Below, piece after piece: positions 48,801 to 62,043 of a stretch of 64,000 nucleotides of DNA. The notes below the pieces were generated by a model. It did no database searches. It saw only the letters and a program-made list of their open reading frames with translations, and was not told where the DNA came from. Origin of the DNA: Paralichthys olivaceus. Taxonomy: Eukaryota > Chordata > Actinopteri > Pleuronectiformes > Paralichthyidae. The stretch's first letter is position 1, and the number at the start of each line of letters is the position of its first letter. The stretch covers positions 10,063,580 through 10,127,579 of the forward strand of contig NC_091104.1 of assembly GCF_024713975.1 (NCBI RefSeq), in the 5' to 3' direction. The position numbers were made by a program, and so were the translations under genes.

Positions 48801-51800
48801 GACTTCAAAAGGAGAATCCCTAAACAAAGAGGGTTTCTAGGTTTCACCAAGTTAAATTTAAGATTGTTAGGTGCTTGCTAAAGTCAACACTTGCCCATCA
48901 TGAGCTCCCTAACTTTCGTAATTAGCAGTGTTGCGTTGTTTACTACAGGTCTGATTGTGCTGAGCCTCATACAGCTCAAACCACTGTTATGACAATCCCA
49001 CTTTTAATTTAATCAGGAAACCTAATTAAGTGCTTTTAATTAAATTTAAAAGAACTGCAGATTTGCTGATTAAGGTATTGTCCTGATAGAGTATGACAGT
49101 TACATTATGTTTTACTTTCTATGAGTGCCTCCTTACTTGCACTTCCTTCAGGTACGTGGCCTCCAAAGTGTCCATATTACCCAGCATCCTCTTTTCCAAT
49201 ACATCCCTCTCCTCTTGGTGTTTGCGAGTTAGCTCAGTTTCTAAAGCCTCCAGCTGATCCTGACTGGTCTCTTGCAAAATGGCCTCCAGATTTTTAAAGT
49301 CTGCCGTTCGTTTGGAATTGAGGGCCGCTTCCAAGGCAACAATCTCTGCATTGTGTTTGGATTCGAGATCAGTGGCTTTGGCTACAAGCTGATCTCTGTG
49401 ACTGGCACTGAGTGAATCTAGCTGTGCTTTGTGTTTGGCATCGAGTGTGTCCATCTCTTGCGAGTGTTTGCTCAGTAGAGCTGCTCTCTCATGTTCCAGC
49501 TCAGTTTGAAGTTTGTTCTTTAGCTCTGACACAGAGTTTTCATATGTCTGGACCAAATGCTGCTCCAGCACAGTTTTTTCCTCGTGGAACCTGAACCCAA
49601 CAGAGAAAAACAGCAGGATATTACAAACAAAGGATTTCTAAGGGTCTCTAAAATAAAACTGGTGTTTGTGATGTGATCTAAGAAAAAATATGCTGTCAGT
49701 CTCCAGTGACTTATGGTCCACCATTGCATTCAGTTTTCAGAGCACCAGTGCAGTAGCTGCAGTTTTGGCTCAGACGGATCTCACCTCTCTTGAGCCTGAC
49801 GTAGCTGCTCTTCACTCTGCTCCTGGAGGAGAGCAGTGAGCTCCTCGATTTCTGTTGTCATGCGTTTTTGTGCCTTCTGTATTTCTGCATCATGTTGTTT
49901 ACTCAAGGAAACCAGTCTGTCCTCCAGGGTATGGATCATGGTCATCCTTGTCTGCAGCTCCTCAGTGTGAGACCACAGTCTCAGTTCAATCTCCGCCTAA
50001 TTAAAATCCACACTGCATTATACAATCAATAAACTCAGGATTCAATTTGTTGTATAAATTATCATATTTTCTTTTCTCACCTCAACCTGCAGACCAGCCT
50101 CCAAACGGACTCTGGTAAGCTCTACGACAGAGGACAGACATTAGCATCATCTAACAACAAAACATTATTAATTTTAATTTCATAACAGTGTCTGTGAGTG
50201 AGGTACCTCGTAAGTGATTCTCAGAAAGTTTGGCTTTGAGTTGCTCCATCTCTAAAGCGTGACGAGTCTTCATCTCTTGCAGCTCATCATAGTAATGGTC
50301 TGTGAGGTCTGAGCGTACCTAACACACAAGTAAGTAAATGAGAGAGTAAGGGGAAAGTGTTTCAGGAACCTACGGCCCATCAGCTTGTTATATAGTTTTC
50401 GTGGAAACAGAGACATTAAAGATTGAAGGATTGTGTTTGTGTCTCACCTGCTGCACCTGTTCCTCAAAGGAAAGAGTCAAGGAGGATCTAAGATTGTCAA
50501 GCTCCATTGAGTGTTTCTCCTCCAATTCCTGGATGAGACATAGTGTAATATATACATAATTAAATAATAATAATTGAAATACAGTGTAATGAAAACCATA
50601 AATGTAATGCTGCTTAAATGTGTGGAAAACCTCCCTCCACAAATTGAAACATGAGCTTGTTAAAAGCTCAACATTTCTAAACAGTAACTTTGTATTTTAG
50701 CTAACATTGAAAGTATTGCAAGCTACTGATTATGCTAATGTAACATTGCAAATTTCCTCACTGTGGGACTAATAAAGTAAAAACTGTTCTACCCCAAACA
50801 TTATATAACAAAATGTTCACATCTTTACCTTATGTTTCTCAAGCTTGAGGCTGGTATCAGAAAGAACAACCTTTGCCTCCTCTGCTTCATCATGAGAAAT
50901 GGAACTGATTTAAGAAAAAAATGCACAGATGTTACTGACAAAACTCAATGTAAGATTTCATTACATGTTTCTAGTCTTGTTAAAAACCGACTGAAATACC
51001 TGTCATTAGCGGTTTTATGCAAAGACTCTTCCAAAGCAGATTCTACCAGTCGTAGCTGGAGAAGAGCTATTTCCTCTCTGTAGCTCTCTTCAGTCGCTTG
51101 CAACCTCTGCTCGAAGTACCTACAGCAGAGCGAGGGTAAATCATGTGTCATTTGATTGGATCAATAAAAGGAATAACAGGAAAATTGACTGGTAACTTTT
51201 GTACACTGTAGCAATTAAACAACATCAGTGTGCACGCTGACATACCTCCTTAGGCTTTCCAGCTCAGCCTCATTCTGCTCTTTGATTCCTTGTTTTTGTT
51301 CCTTAAACTCCATCTTTAGGCGTTCAATGTCATCAACACGAGATGAGCGAGCGAGAAGCTGCTCCTTTAGTTCTGTGAGACGATAGAATAGACAAAGACA
51401 GAAGAAAAGAACAATAAAGGGTCAAAAACAATGCAACTAATGTCTCAGAGTTAAGTTATTCAAGTTTCCTTTTCTTCCATGCATCACATCACAGACATTG
51501 TTAAAGTAAAATGTTTTTGATACCTTACTTGGGATGTTTTTAATATCTTAACTTTAACAACTAGGTGAAAATAAAGCCTTTTGAAGCAGATGTCAGGCCA
51601 GGTCATCAATATTACCTCCCAACTCTTGGCGACTCGCCCTCATGCTGTCCAGCTGAGTCCACAGCTGAGCTACTTCCTCATCTGAGTTCTTTTTCAGCAA
51701 TGTCTTCTCGTCCTGAAGGAGCAATACCTGTTTGACAGAAAGGAAACAAAACAAACTAACAAAAAACTTACTGTTTTGATTTAGATTTGAAGATATGTTG

Positions 51801-54800
51801 TTTTTTTATTGTTTTGTAGCTTAGTTATCAATGAATGAATGAAATGTCTGTAAAATAAAATAAAGATTGTTGAATGAATACAAGAAATGATTGGCAACTA
51901 GACGACATGTTCTTATGTTCCAGTGAACTCACCTCTTTAAAAAGTTGCTGTTCCCTCTCCTCCAGGTATAGAACTTGCTGCGCTTTCTCCTGCAGAACTG
52001 CCTTTTGACTAGAGACCAATTCCTCCAGGGAACCTGTTCACAATACATTAGAGCAGCATTGACAGTTTGAATTATCACAAAAAATACATAGCATGTAAAA
52101 CATAAAGAGCAAATGTTTTAATCTAAATAATAACATGACTTGCAATTTTGAGGACAAAAATGAGGTATTCTCATAAATAATTCCCTCCCCCTCGGTCAGT
52201 CAGTATAATTACCCATGCTGATGTGTACTCTGATGTAGAATATACAAATTTAAACAAAACAATTAGAACTCACTTGCAGCAGCGTCTCTGTCAGCCCAAG
52301 CTTGTTTCAGCTCCTTCTCTAGTTTTTGATTCTCCTCCTTACTGGATATCTGGAGTTCCTCCAGCCTGGCCTGTGACTCCTTTAGCTCTGACTGGGTCTG
52401 CGACAGAGCTGCCTGGGCTTCAGATAGAGATTTGTTGATCTGAGTAAGGGAGGCCTGGGTGCTGGCAAGCTCTGTCTGTGTGGCAGTGAGGCTGTTCTCG
52501 GTCTCTGACAGAGATGTCAGGAGGTTTGAGCGGGCGCTCTGAGCCTCTATCTCCAATTGTAACCTTAGAGCCTACAAAAGCAAAGGAGAAGCAAAAACAG
52601 AACAATGGTTGTCATCATATTAGACAATTTTTTTTTTTTTTAAATTACAACATTACAGAGATAAAATACAACACAAATGTTTTGGTGTCTGACCTGTATT
52701 TCTTTAGCCTGCTTTTCTTTCATTGAGCCTCTCTCCTGAGCAACATGAGTCTCCCACTGCTGCTTTAATTCATCTGAACACACAAAAAATAAAAAAACAC
52801 AAAAAATAAGTTCACCTTCATCAAAGAATTTTGAGCTTTCATCTGTCAATGTGATTTTCTTTATGCAGAATAAGCTTCTAAAGAATGAGCCTGATTCACC
52901 CAAATCCATAATGGTACACATGTTGAGTGCACTCGCAGGCAAACATGAAAAGGAACAGACTGAACTGAAAAACACTCTCATCTGGACTAACCCATGTCTC
53001 GTTGGTGCAGCTCCCGCAGTCTGTCCAGCTGCTCCTGGTAGTTCTGTTTGAGCTGGTCCAGTTCTACTTGATGCTGGGCCTGCATGGATGCAGTCTCTTG
53101 AGCAAATGTCTCCTTCAGGGAGGGCTGGACTTTGGTGACAGCAGACTCCTGAAGGTGCTCCAGCTGGGACATGTGGACATTGGTCAGGCTCAGACGCAAG
53201 GCTTCAAGCTCAATGGTCTTTTGGGCCTAAAGAAAAAGAAAGCACGTTTTTTGTTAGATTAGAAAATACCAGTACACATGATAGCTAAGAGATCACAGAC
53301 TACAAAATGGTTACACAAGGGAGAAAAAGAGACAGATGTTATTATGTGTTATTAAACTGCAAGCTGTGGCTTAAGATGTTCCACAGTGCTGGTGTGTGTG
53401 AAGTATATACACAGTGTACCTGTGCCTGCTGCAGTTCAGCCTGGTGGGCAGCCTCTAAGCTCTCCCTCAGTTCCAGCGACAGCTCTGTCTTCAGTTGACT
53501 AAGCTCCTCGCTGTGTTTGACAGTCAGCTCTAACACCACCCTCTCATGGTCACGTTCAGTCACCTGCAGGGAAGACAGAACAGGAGGCATGAGAAGTTGA
53601 AAAATAGATAAAATGGCTCAAGCAAAAATAATACTGCTGACAAAGCATTCAGTCTCTTTAAAGACACTAAAACTCTTTCGTCTCTGATACCTGTTTGATT
53701 AAGCTGATCTGTCTCTTTTGTTCTTCCTCCATACTGGCCTGCTGCTTCAGCAGCTCCTTCTCCAGGTGAGTGCTCAACTCAGTAATCTAGGCAGATAAAC
53801 AAAGGAAATCAGAGATTAAAATGCTGCTTGATCACCCATTTTGATTATAATTATTAAAAAATGCTAAAAAAAAATAATTCAACTGAATGTGGATCTGTTT
53901 TAGTTAGTGTAATAGTATAGAAAATAGTGAAAAAGAAAATGAATGCATTAAAAACTGATTACTTTGTTCCTCCTAAAGATTTCATCACATTTAGTAGCTA
54001 GTTTAAGCATCACATAAACACATCCTAGGAGATTTTAATAATTACAGATATTAAGATTATTTTTTGGGAAATGAGCACCATCATAAATCTATGAAATGAT
54101 GCCCTGTATGTGGTTTGTATATCTCACCTCTTGTTGATGTTTCTCCATCAAGTCTTTTTTCTCCTGTTGGTGAGACGTCTTGAGCTTCTCTCTGACCTCC
54201 TCCACAACCAGGACCTGCTTCTCCAGGAAAGCCTTGACCTCCTCATCCCTCTGCCATCTCTGCTCCTCCATGAGATGTTGCACATCAAGAAGCTCTTTCT
54301 TCTTCTCCTGTCTCTCTTCCTCCCATTTTTCCTTCTCTTCAGCCAACTGTTAAATATTTGTACACCATGTTAATCTTTGGGACAGTAGTATTTCAAACTA
54401 ACTCAAATAAATCATGCTCACATCCTGTCTTACCTCCACATCCTTGGATTTTAGTAGGATCTCAAACTGTTCAAGTTCCTCCTCTAAGACTTGCTCCATT
54501 TTTTTAATCTGCTCGTCCATCTCTTCTTCTTTTCTCTTGTGCTCATCCCTCTCCAGCACTGCCTGGGCCTGGGCCTCCTCTAGGTTGGCCAGGTTTTGTC
54601 TTAGACAGAGGATCTGGGATTCCAGTTCATTCTTCTCTTTCTCAGCCCTGTCCAGATTGATGTGGCTCTTGTCTAGCTCGTTCTGCAGTCTCTCCACCTC
54701 TGCTGCGGCATCCAGAAGCTGTGCATGTGTTGTTTCAAGCTCTTTAAATGTTCCATCTGAGGTCCCTTGACTTAAGGCAGCGTTTAGCTTTGTTTTTGTC

Positions 54801-57800
54801 TCTTCTAGCTCTGATATGAGATGGTCACAATGTGCCTAGAGAAAGAAAGACATAGACATTCCTCTAGCTTTTCAAAAGAAAAATACACAGAGACTCACAT
54901 GTTTATATTCTTACTGAGCTGTTAACAGAACCCACTTATTGTACTGGATTACCTGTAGTGTTTGCAACTGGTTGTCATCGCTGAGCTCTGCACTCTGCTT
55001 TATCTCCTGCAGAGAGGATACGAGCAGCTCTGGCTGTTTTTGATGAGACGGGAATCCAGCCTCCTTTTCAAGCTCCCCCACCAGTTTATCTTCTTCCTTT
55101 AATGGAACAATATCAGGGGCGAGTAGCAGAGTTTCAGAAGCTTCCTTTCCCAGAAACATTGCTGCTTTCTCTTTTTCTCCTTCTTCCATTAAGGCACCAA
55201 GTTTGTTCTTCAGGTCTTGTTCGTTCATCTCCTCCTCAACGTGTCTCCTCTTCTCCTTTTCCTCTTCAAGTTCCCAGAGAGCCTGTCTGAGCTCCTCTGT
55301 TACTTGAGCCCACCTGAATAGACAACAGTTTTAAAATGTTACGCTAATTCAAATCATAGAGTATCTATGAGTAACCATCACACACAAGCTCACTTTGTGT
55401 GAAATATATTGAGTTTTAATACAAATTTATATAAATTAAACCTTTTTTAACTTATCTTGTTATATGTCTTTTACAATGTTATTTTTCTTTTCTACAGATT
55501 TTATCTGAAGCTTATCTTTTGCACTTTGCCTTACTCCTGTTGATTTCTTACCTACTCCTGGCCTCCTCCAGCTCTTCAGCACTATTGACAACCTCCTCCC
55601 TCAACACATTCAAGTCCCTGTCTTTGAGAGCCAGCTCCTCACGGAGCTCGCCACACTGTTGATTCAGCAGCTCTTTTTCCAGGTCCGTCTCCTCAAACTG
55701 CTCCTCGGACAGTTTACTCCTGACCAGATCTCCACATGTGGAGTTGTGAAGCCACTGAGACAGACTTGGAGGATTTGAACTGTCAGTCCCGGGGTCATGG
55801 CACTGTGGGATAGAGAGGCTGTTGTTTTCATCGAGGAGACGGTTTGAAATTGAAAGCAGGGGCTCTTCACCCAAGACTTCACTGTTGAGCTCAAAACTAT
55901 AAAGAGAGGAAAAGAGATACATTATGGATATGAGGCATGCAGCATGGAAATAGACCAACACTCATAGAGATTAACTGCAATAGGAAGTCCTCTCACCTGT
56001 GGTCTGCAGAGACGTCCAGCTGACTGCAGTGTTCAAAGCTTTCATTGACCAATGAGGACTGAGAGTGTGCGAGAGGAACCGAAAAAAAGTATCTCTCCAT
56101 CATAACGTCCCCATGTATTGATACATTCATGCTGTCTTCATTGGGTCCACTTTCCAGATTGTCCATATCTGCACTAATACTTTCATCACAACTAAAACCA
56201 GCTTTTGCTTGGTTCTGTCGATTTTTAGAAGCTTTAAGTCCCATGACCTCTTCTTCTCTGAACTTCAGTTCTTTCTCCCTCTCCTCCAGCAGCTGCCTGA
56301 CTCTCTCCACCTCCTCCCTATGTTCCTCTTTGAGCATCTGCATCTCCTCTTCTTGTCTTTGTCTTTCCTCCTCGAGGCTCTGGAGACGAAGGGCAGAGGT
56401 GGCCACCTTTTCACTTAATTTCCTCTCTGCATCTTCTTCCTCCTGAAGTCTTTTCCTCAGCTCCAGAACTTCTCTGTTCAGTTTCTCCTTCTCCTCTTTG
56501 CATTGCTGCATCTCAAGGCACTGGGACTGGACTTGGCTCAGTTGGTTCTGGAGGTCTTGCAGCTGTGCATCCTTTTCTTTTCTCTCCTCTTCCCTTCCGT
56601 TCTTCTCTCTCTCCAGTAAAGAAAGCACATGCTGGTGTTTCTCCAGCTCCTCAGAGAGTTCAGCACATATGTGTCGACTCTTTTCTCGTTCTTCTTCCAG
56701 CTCAGCCCTCAGTTTGTGCACAACAATGTCCATGTCGGGGTCACTGTCACTGTTGAAGCCTTCGACACTTGATTGAGAGGCAGGTCCTTCACTTCCTGAT
56801 CCCTCTGTTGGTGCTTCCTTATGATTGATGTCTGCGTCTCGGGAGCTGTGGCCACTTTGAAGCTGTTGTCGATGAGTGTTGAGGACTTCAGAATCTGACT
56901 GGCTTTTGATTCGCAGAAACTCTGCACTGGTCTGCATGAAAGACAATTCAGATAATATTGTTTTGGTGACTTCCACATGAAAAGTGCATTGATAAGGCTG
57001 ATATCCTTCACAGTTTAAGCTTTGAGTGACTCTAACCTGTTGGAGCTGCCTCTGTAGAGCCTGAATCTGTCCAGCAAGTGACTGTGCCTCCAGCTGCACC
57101 TGGTCTCTGCTGGCCAGTGCCTCCTGTAGGTTGGAGCTTAGCTTGGCAATTATCTCATTACGCTTCTCCACAGCCTCTTGTAATTGCTGCAAGTATAAAT
57201 CAATTTCATAATCACAGAAATACACACAGTCATACATGGACATCTTTCCTCAGGCAAAGGGTAGTACAATTTGAGAGCATGGAATGTATTTCTCAATTAA
57301 AGCAGCCCTAAGATGAAAGTAATAACAAATAAACTAAAGCTAATTCTTTTTGAACCATCTAATTGAGCATTGACAACCTTAACATGAAAACAGAAGTATA
57401 ATAAAGAGACTATGCACATAACAATAATCTACTACTTTTGTAATATGAAAAACAATGTGGGATCCTGTCAAGATAATTTAAAGTAATTTTACAACAGCTT
57501 CATGACCTGAGGAAAACCTTTTTTACCACAATTCTCTACATAGACTTTCATATTATAGATGTACTAAGCTGCATTTTCAAATCAGTGCAGCCAAGCAGAA
57601 GTGGAGACAGTTACATTTGCCATTGGGTTGGTGATGACACAGACACAGAAATTCACAAGCCCTATAAAACCCACTCGCAGCAACACCATACAAAGACTTC
57701 CATCGTCTCAGTGTTTAAACAAAGTACATGTATAAAGACAAATCAATCCGTCTGCTAAATACATGGCAACATGGTATGTAAACAGGAACACTGATTTATA

Positions 57801-60800
57801 AGATCACTTAGGGCTCTGTTTATCATGTGAATTTGGAGCCTAGGATTTCAGTGCCAAGTATGAATCTAAGATCAAACCCATCTTTACCTTTCCTGGTACT
57901 TTTTAGCCTTTAAAAGTAAAATACTTCCAATCAAAGAGAATAATACCACTATATTATATTGTAATCCAAACATTATATATCCTTAAAGTGCAGTAATTCA
58001 ATATGCTATTTAAATGTTTAATTATTGACATTATACCTTAAGCTGTTCTTTGCCAGTAAGTGCAAGTAGCTCCTCATGTCCAAGCTCTTCCACAGGGGAC
58101 AGGCTTTGCTTCAGGGTGGGGGGCTCATCCATCTGTCTTTGTTTCTGCTGAACCACAGATTTCTGTGATTTGTGAGGTTCCTGAAGGATAAGATAGTTTT
58201 AGAATTGAGCATGGTTTACTTCCTATTTTGCAACATGCCACAAATATGTACGTAGTTCTATTGTGGGTGAAGTTTTTCTTTAAAAACGCAGTACATAGTG
58301 CCACAGTTAATCTTGGCCAGGTTGCTATGACAACACACCCTACAGGCAACAAGATGGTTAGTGACCCATTTTTCTAATGTATGTTTACAGAGCAGGGGGC
58401 ACGGACCACTTGTTAAAGCATACAGTGAGCAAACAAAATCAGACAAATTGTGGAGGTCGGTTCGTGTGAACCGTGAATAAAACTGAGTGAATTCATGCTG
58501 TTCAGCAGTTGTGTGTGATGTACCTCATGGTTGGTCTTTCTGTTCAACTCTGTGTCAGTGGCTGATGGAGGTACTGGTTCTACGTGACGGTCTTGCGTTG
58601 AGCCGTCATTCGTCGGGACAGTCGAGCCCTTCCTCTTCTGCGTCTTTTTCGCCGTCCCCGCACTGTCGCTTTTCGCCCGCTTCTGTCTGAAGCTAGCAAG
58701 CTGCGCAGGAAGGACAACGATAGGTAGATGGACACGTAGGTTAGGACAACTGAGCACCACCACACGATCAGCATGGTGAAGCTCAGGGGTCAAAGGTGAG
58801 AGACAGCTAGAGTCCAGAATAATGTCCTCATTTGAAAAAAGTAATCAAATCATCATTGTGAGATCATTAAGCAAGATTGTTGATAGTTCCCACTGCAGAA
58901 AAGAATAATGATCAAAAGCCCTTATTTTGATGAGTCAGGATAGAGCAAAAAAGGACAGTACCCAATGAAGCAAGAAGAAATCCCACAGTCACACCCAAAA
59001 TAGACAGAATCATAACCTTGCAAGTTTAGAACGAGGTGACGGTGCTAAATATTCTCAAATCTCCAGATAGCAATTAAAAGCCCATGAGAAATGCAGTGAC
59101 ACACATTGGACGACCTCTCTGCAGATGAGAAAAGGAGCAATGTATAGAATATTAATAAAAAATAAATAAAAAGTAAACATCCATTTCCTTCACTTGGGAT
59201 TTTTCAGTTTGTAGAAATGTCAAAATCAGACTCATAGACTGAAGCTTTTTGAAACAACAAAAAGTCTGCTCTGAATAACCAAGGACAAAAACATTAAGAC
59301 TCTAAGCCTGAGAAGTTCATCAACATTAAAAAAACATCATCCACAATCCAGCCAGGATATTTAGTTTGAATTCCAGAGTGACCGATTTGGTACAAATCCA
59401 CCTCAGTCCGTCGCTCTCTCTCTCTGAGCCTCCATCTCTTCTTTAAGCAGCTTAAATCAGATTACAGCATCCACATTGTGACAGACACCATCATGAAGTC
59501 CTCCATCAATGACTGACAAATCAATCAGTGACTCCCTGTCCTGCTGGCGTTCAGACGTGTCATTTCTTCCTCATCAGGTCAGCTGCTTTACTGTCCAGTT
59601 GTAGATCTTCCAGTTTGAATGCCCCAAAGCTCATTTGACCCAACCCCTCACCCTAAAACTCACTGCCACACCAACGAACAGAGCAGAGGGATCCACAAAC
59701 TCTGGATAGGGGATGGCATGTGTCTAGACTGAGGAAGGAGGGTGGAGACTGGGAGATGTACTCACATGGAGAGGAGGAGACAGAGCTCAGTGTGAGGAGA
59801 GCAGCATCAGAGTGTGCATGCTCAATTCAATATGAGATTACATGTCCTTGGGAGAACTACTTGTTGCTTTGTGCAATGAGTCACATACATGTGCATGGCA
59901 ACATATTGTGTGTATGCATGTGCACCAATGTTTATACTACATGTCACATGCCCGATCATAATCCAGATTGAAGGTTTGCTTTAGGGCAATACAATGCATC
60001 CACCAACCACCATCTTCTTTGTTTGACTTCTGAAACCAGTTTAATCATTCCCTCAGCTCCACAATTCAATCTCTTCCCACCTCACATCATTTATCTGCTT
60101 TCTTTCCCCTTATTAGTTAAAACCCCACCCTTTGTGTCCTTTCATCACCAGATTCACCGCCTCCGCCTGCCACAACACTCATCACATCTTTGAAAGATAC
60201 ATCAGCCAGATGAGCTGTGTTTAGCTCAAGGCCACTCTTGCACTATTGAGAGTCAGACTAACTAGCTGGCTGGAGCTTACTGTGGCCAAATCACATGTTA
60301 CTGGACTGAATACTAACATTGTGTTCAACAATGTCAGCAGCAAGACACATCACAAGATGATTCTGTGGATTTTATGTTTACAATTGTGCTTTTACTCATG
60401 TAAGTTTCATATATATGTTCCATGATTTCAATGTGGCAGAGAAATCACAGCCTTTTGATGCACTGAATACAGTAGAAGCAACGGACAGCAAGGCATCACC
60501 ATAGCAACACCATTCATGCAGCTTCAAGTGCAATATCCAACCTAACCAAATCTCATGGGCTCACTGCACCACCTGATGGCCTGCAACCAGCATCACAGCA
60601 TATGCAAGGCGAGCCGCTATATTAGACATTCAAATATAAAAAGGCACTGCAGACTTCCTTTCAAGTTTACAACCTTGAAAAATCTGCATTGTGAATCATT
60701 CTTTAAAGAGCAAAAGGCCTAAGTCTCAAAAATTGACAACAATTACATCATAGTGACGGAAAGCAGAAGAAAGCCCTGATTGCCCACTTGAGAGAAACAA

Positions 60801-62043
60801 AACGGGTGGTGTCATTAATAAATAGTCCACAAACCAACGATCCCAGACAGAGTCAAATGCCAATGACCAGTTAACATACTTACCGTCTGGTTTCGTGGCA
60901 TGTTGGATGATTTCTGTCATATGGAACACCAGGGTTTTAGATGAATTGTTTTTTTCATAGCATTCAGCATTGTTATTCATCAGTCTTATATTTTCAATGT
61001 GCTCCACCATGACATAGAAATGACCTACATCATCTTCAAATGCAGTTGAGTTAGATCACAACTGACCTAGATTTAAACCTAGCCTATAGACAAAGTGGTG
61101 TGATTGTTCATATAAGTTCATTCTTGATTATTGGCCCATTAATAATATGGTCTCACATTGAACTATGGGAGCACCACAGGAAAACCCCTCAGACTAAATG
61201 TTTAATGGCAGCTCCTTTTGACTAGGCACATTATATTCCTATAACATGGATGTATACGTTGGAGAAGTTTCTACAAAAAGATTGAATATTGTGGTGTACA
61301 ATATATATTCTTGAAATGCAGCATTAGACAGTTAGTCCAATCATAGTGCCAAAATAACAAAACAAAATACATAGCCTCAGTTTTATATTATGGCCTTAGC
61401 TTTGAATTGGACTTTTTTTTAAGGTAAGCTCCTTTAACCTTGCTTTTATATTTATTTAACTATTACACTGCTGAACAGACCGATTTCAACAACTTTCATT
61501 TTACTGTTGACCCTGTGTTAACTGCACATGACAAATACAACTTGAAACTAAAACATAGGTTGTACTTGCAATGTGCCTTGATACAGAGTTATGTTCAAAT
61601 ATCATTTTTTAAGATTTCACAGTTTAGAAATAAAATCCTTGGTGTCTAAACGTGTAGATACTTCCCCCTGTTGGACTTCAGGTGTATCCAGATTGATTAC
61701 TTCATCTAATTATCCGGTCATTTTACTACGTGAGTGTTATTGTTATCGTTAGCAATGTGCAGCCTCAGCTAATGTTAAAGACGCGGGCATGTGCGCGGTA
61801 AATGAAGTAACTTATGAATGCCTGCAATTCAAAGAGTGACTGGACTCTGAGCAACGACAAGCAAAACACACGTACACACAGTTTGGAGGTGGTGTAGCAG
61901 CAGCTAGGAGAGTTAGCGGGGGATAAATGCAAAGCTGTGACAAAAGAGTTAGCTAACTGCTAGCATAAAGTGAGCGTTCAATCTCAGTGACAAACCTTAG
62001 CTCTCCCCGCTTCTAGCTTCCTCCGCCGTTCGTCTTCATCCAT
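32089..62043 (-). CDS. pcnt: Pericentrin, giant centrosomal coiled-coil scaffold
   Basis: Pericentriolar-material scaffold that anchors gamma-tubulin complexes and centriolar proteins. About 58 coding exons encode roughly 4,000 residues (human 3,336). The start MDEDERRRKLEAGRAK continues as LASFRQKRAKSD, the shared PCNT/AKAP9 N-terminus. Nearly all the rest is heptad coiled coil rich in E, Q, L, K and R. Mid-protein LWTQLDSMRASRQELG and IELEALRLSLTNVH match PCNT. The PACT domain (32541-32950: YLRAESFRKALVYQKRYLLL, GGFQDCEQVTL) and SLTEYIHHLEKVQQRL are PCNT-type, not AKAP9. Exons: 61996-62043, 58524-58700, 58037-58180, 57037-57186, 55997-56931, 55552-55896, 54953-55313, 54434-54835, 54128-54346, 53691-53786, 53420-53563, 52992-53226, 52694-52773, 52274-52571, 51933-52033, 51616-51727, 51246-51372, 51000-51119, 50829-50904, 50448-50528, 50208-50319, 50081-50121, 49785-49996, 49137-49590, 48567-48764, 48359-48430; then approximate: 47775-47879, 47325-47476, 46482-46628, 44923-45084, 44586-44758, 44219-44399, 43969-44129, 43493-43738, 43336-43365, 42779-43010, 42460-42567, 41733-41753, 41139-41372, 40868-41068, 40509-40660, 39940-40124, 38854-39849, 37673-37843, 37370-37559, 36882-37214, 36670-36772, 35995-36168, 35640-35907, 35321-35463, 34982-35113, 34044-34834, 33711-33919, 33371-33591, 32723-32950, 32541-32622, 32339-32454, 32089-32245. 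The last exon may instead splice at 32117 to a downstream exon. Confidence 0.92.
38545..38710 (+). mobile_element. fragment of an abundant teleost dispersed repeat
   Basis: GATTTTGTATCTGCCCCTTG, then CTCCACCAAGTTTTCTGG, then GTAATCCATCCAGTA and CAGGGATGAAAA follow the order of a very common fish repeat that I recognise. The copy is diverged and truncated, lying in a pcnt intron. Family name uncertain. Confidence 0.55.
40779..40794 (+). promoter_or_regulatory. CTCF-like motif in a pcnt intron
   Basis: CCAGCAGGTGGCACTG fits the CTCF core consensus. Motif evidence only. Confidence 0.35.
45805..45883. repeat. (TG)n microsatellite
   Basis: About 39 uninterrupted TG units in the pcnt intron between the exons near 46482 and 45084. 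Likely highly polymorphic. Confidence 0.98.
50735..50790 (+). mobile_element. 3' tail of a LINE/SINE-type retroelement
   Basis: GCAAATTTCCTCACTGTGGG followed by ACTAATAAAG is the same tail type as at 18610-18700. Only this end is visible, in a pcnt intron. Confidence 0.45.
57187..58036 (-). other. pcnt: pcnt intron 3
   Basis: AT-rich sequence between two N-terminal coding exons. No further exon or named repeat was seen. Confidence 0.5.
58701..61995 (-). other. pcnt: pcnt intron 1
   Basis: The longest pcnt intron, 3.3 kb. Mostly AT-rich, with CT-rich simple sequence at about 59409-59430. An unexplained minus-strand frame lies at 60726-61010. GTTAGC/GCTAAC-type motifs cluster near the 5' end (61745-61970), close to exon 1. 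Confidence 0.55.
60726..61010 (-). other. unexplained open frame in pcnt intron 1
   Basis: An ATG-started frame of 94 codons (MVEHIENIRLMNNNAECYEK...). A strong donor (GACG|GTAAGTATG) follows codon 42, and a possible acceptor (GATGATGTAG) lies just upstream, so 60884-61022 looks like an exon. Spliced to pcnt exon 2 it would meet a stop at once. Not recognised; a transposon relic or untranslated alternative exon is possible. Confidence 0.25.

Noticed and set aside
32089-62043. Assignment of the giant gene to akap9
   Set aside because: The PACT-flanking and C-terminal sequences (GGFQDCEQVTL, SLTEYIHHLEKVQQRL) match PCNT; AKAP9 ends with DYITRLEALQRRLG. Gene order with the divergent neighbour also fits PCNT.
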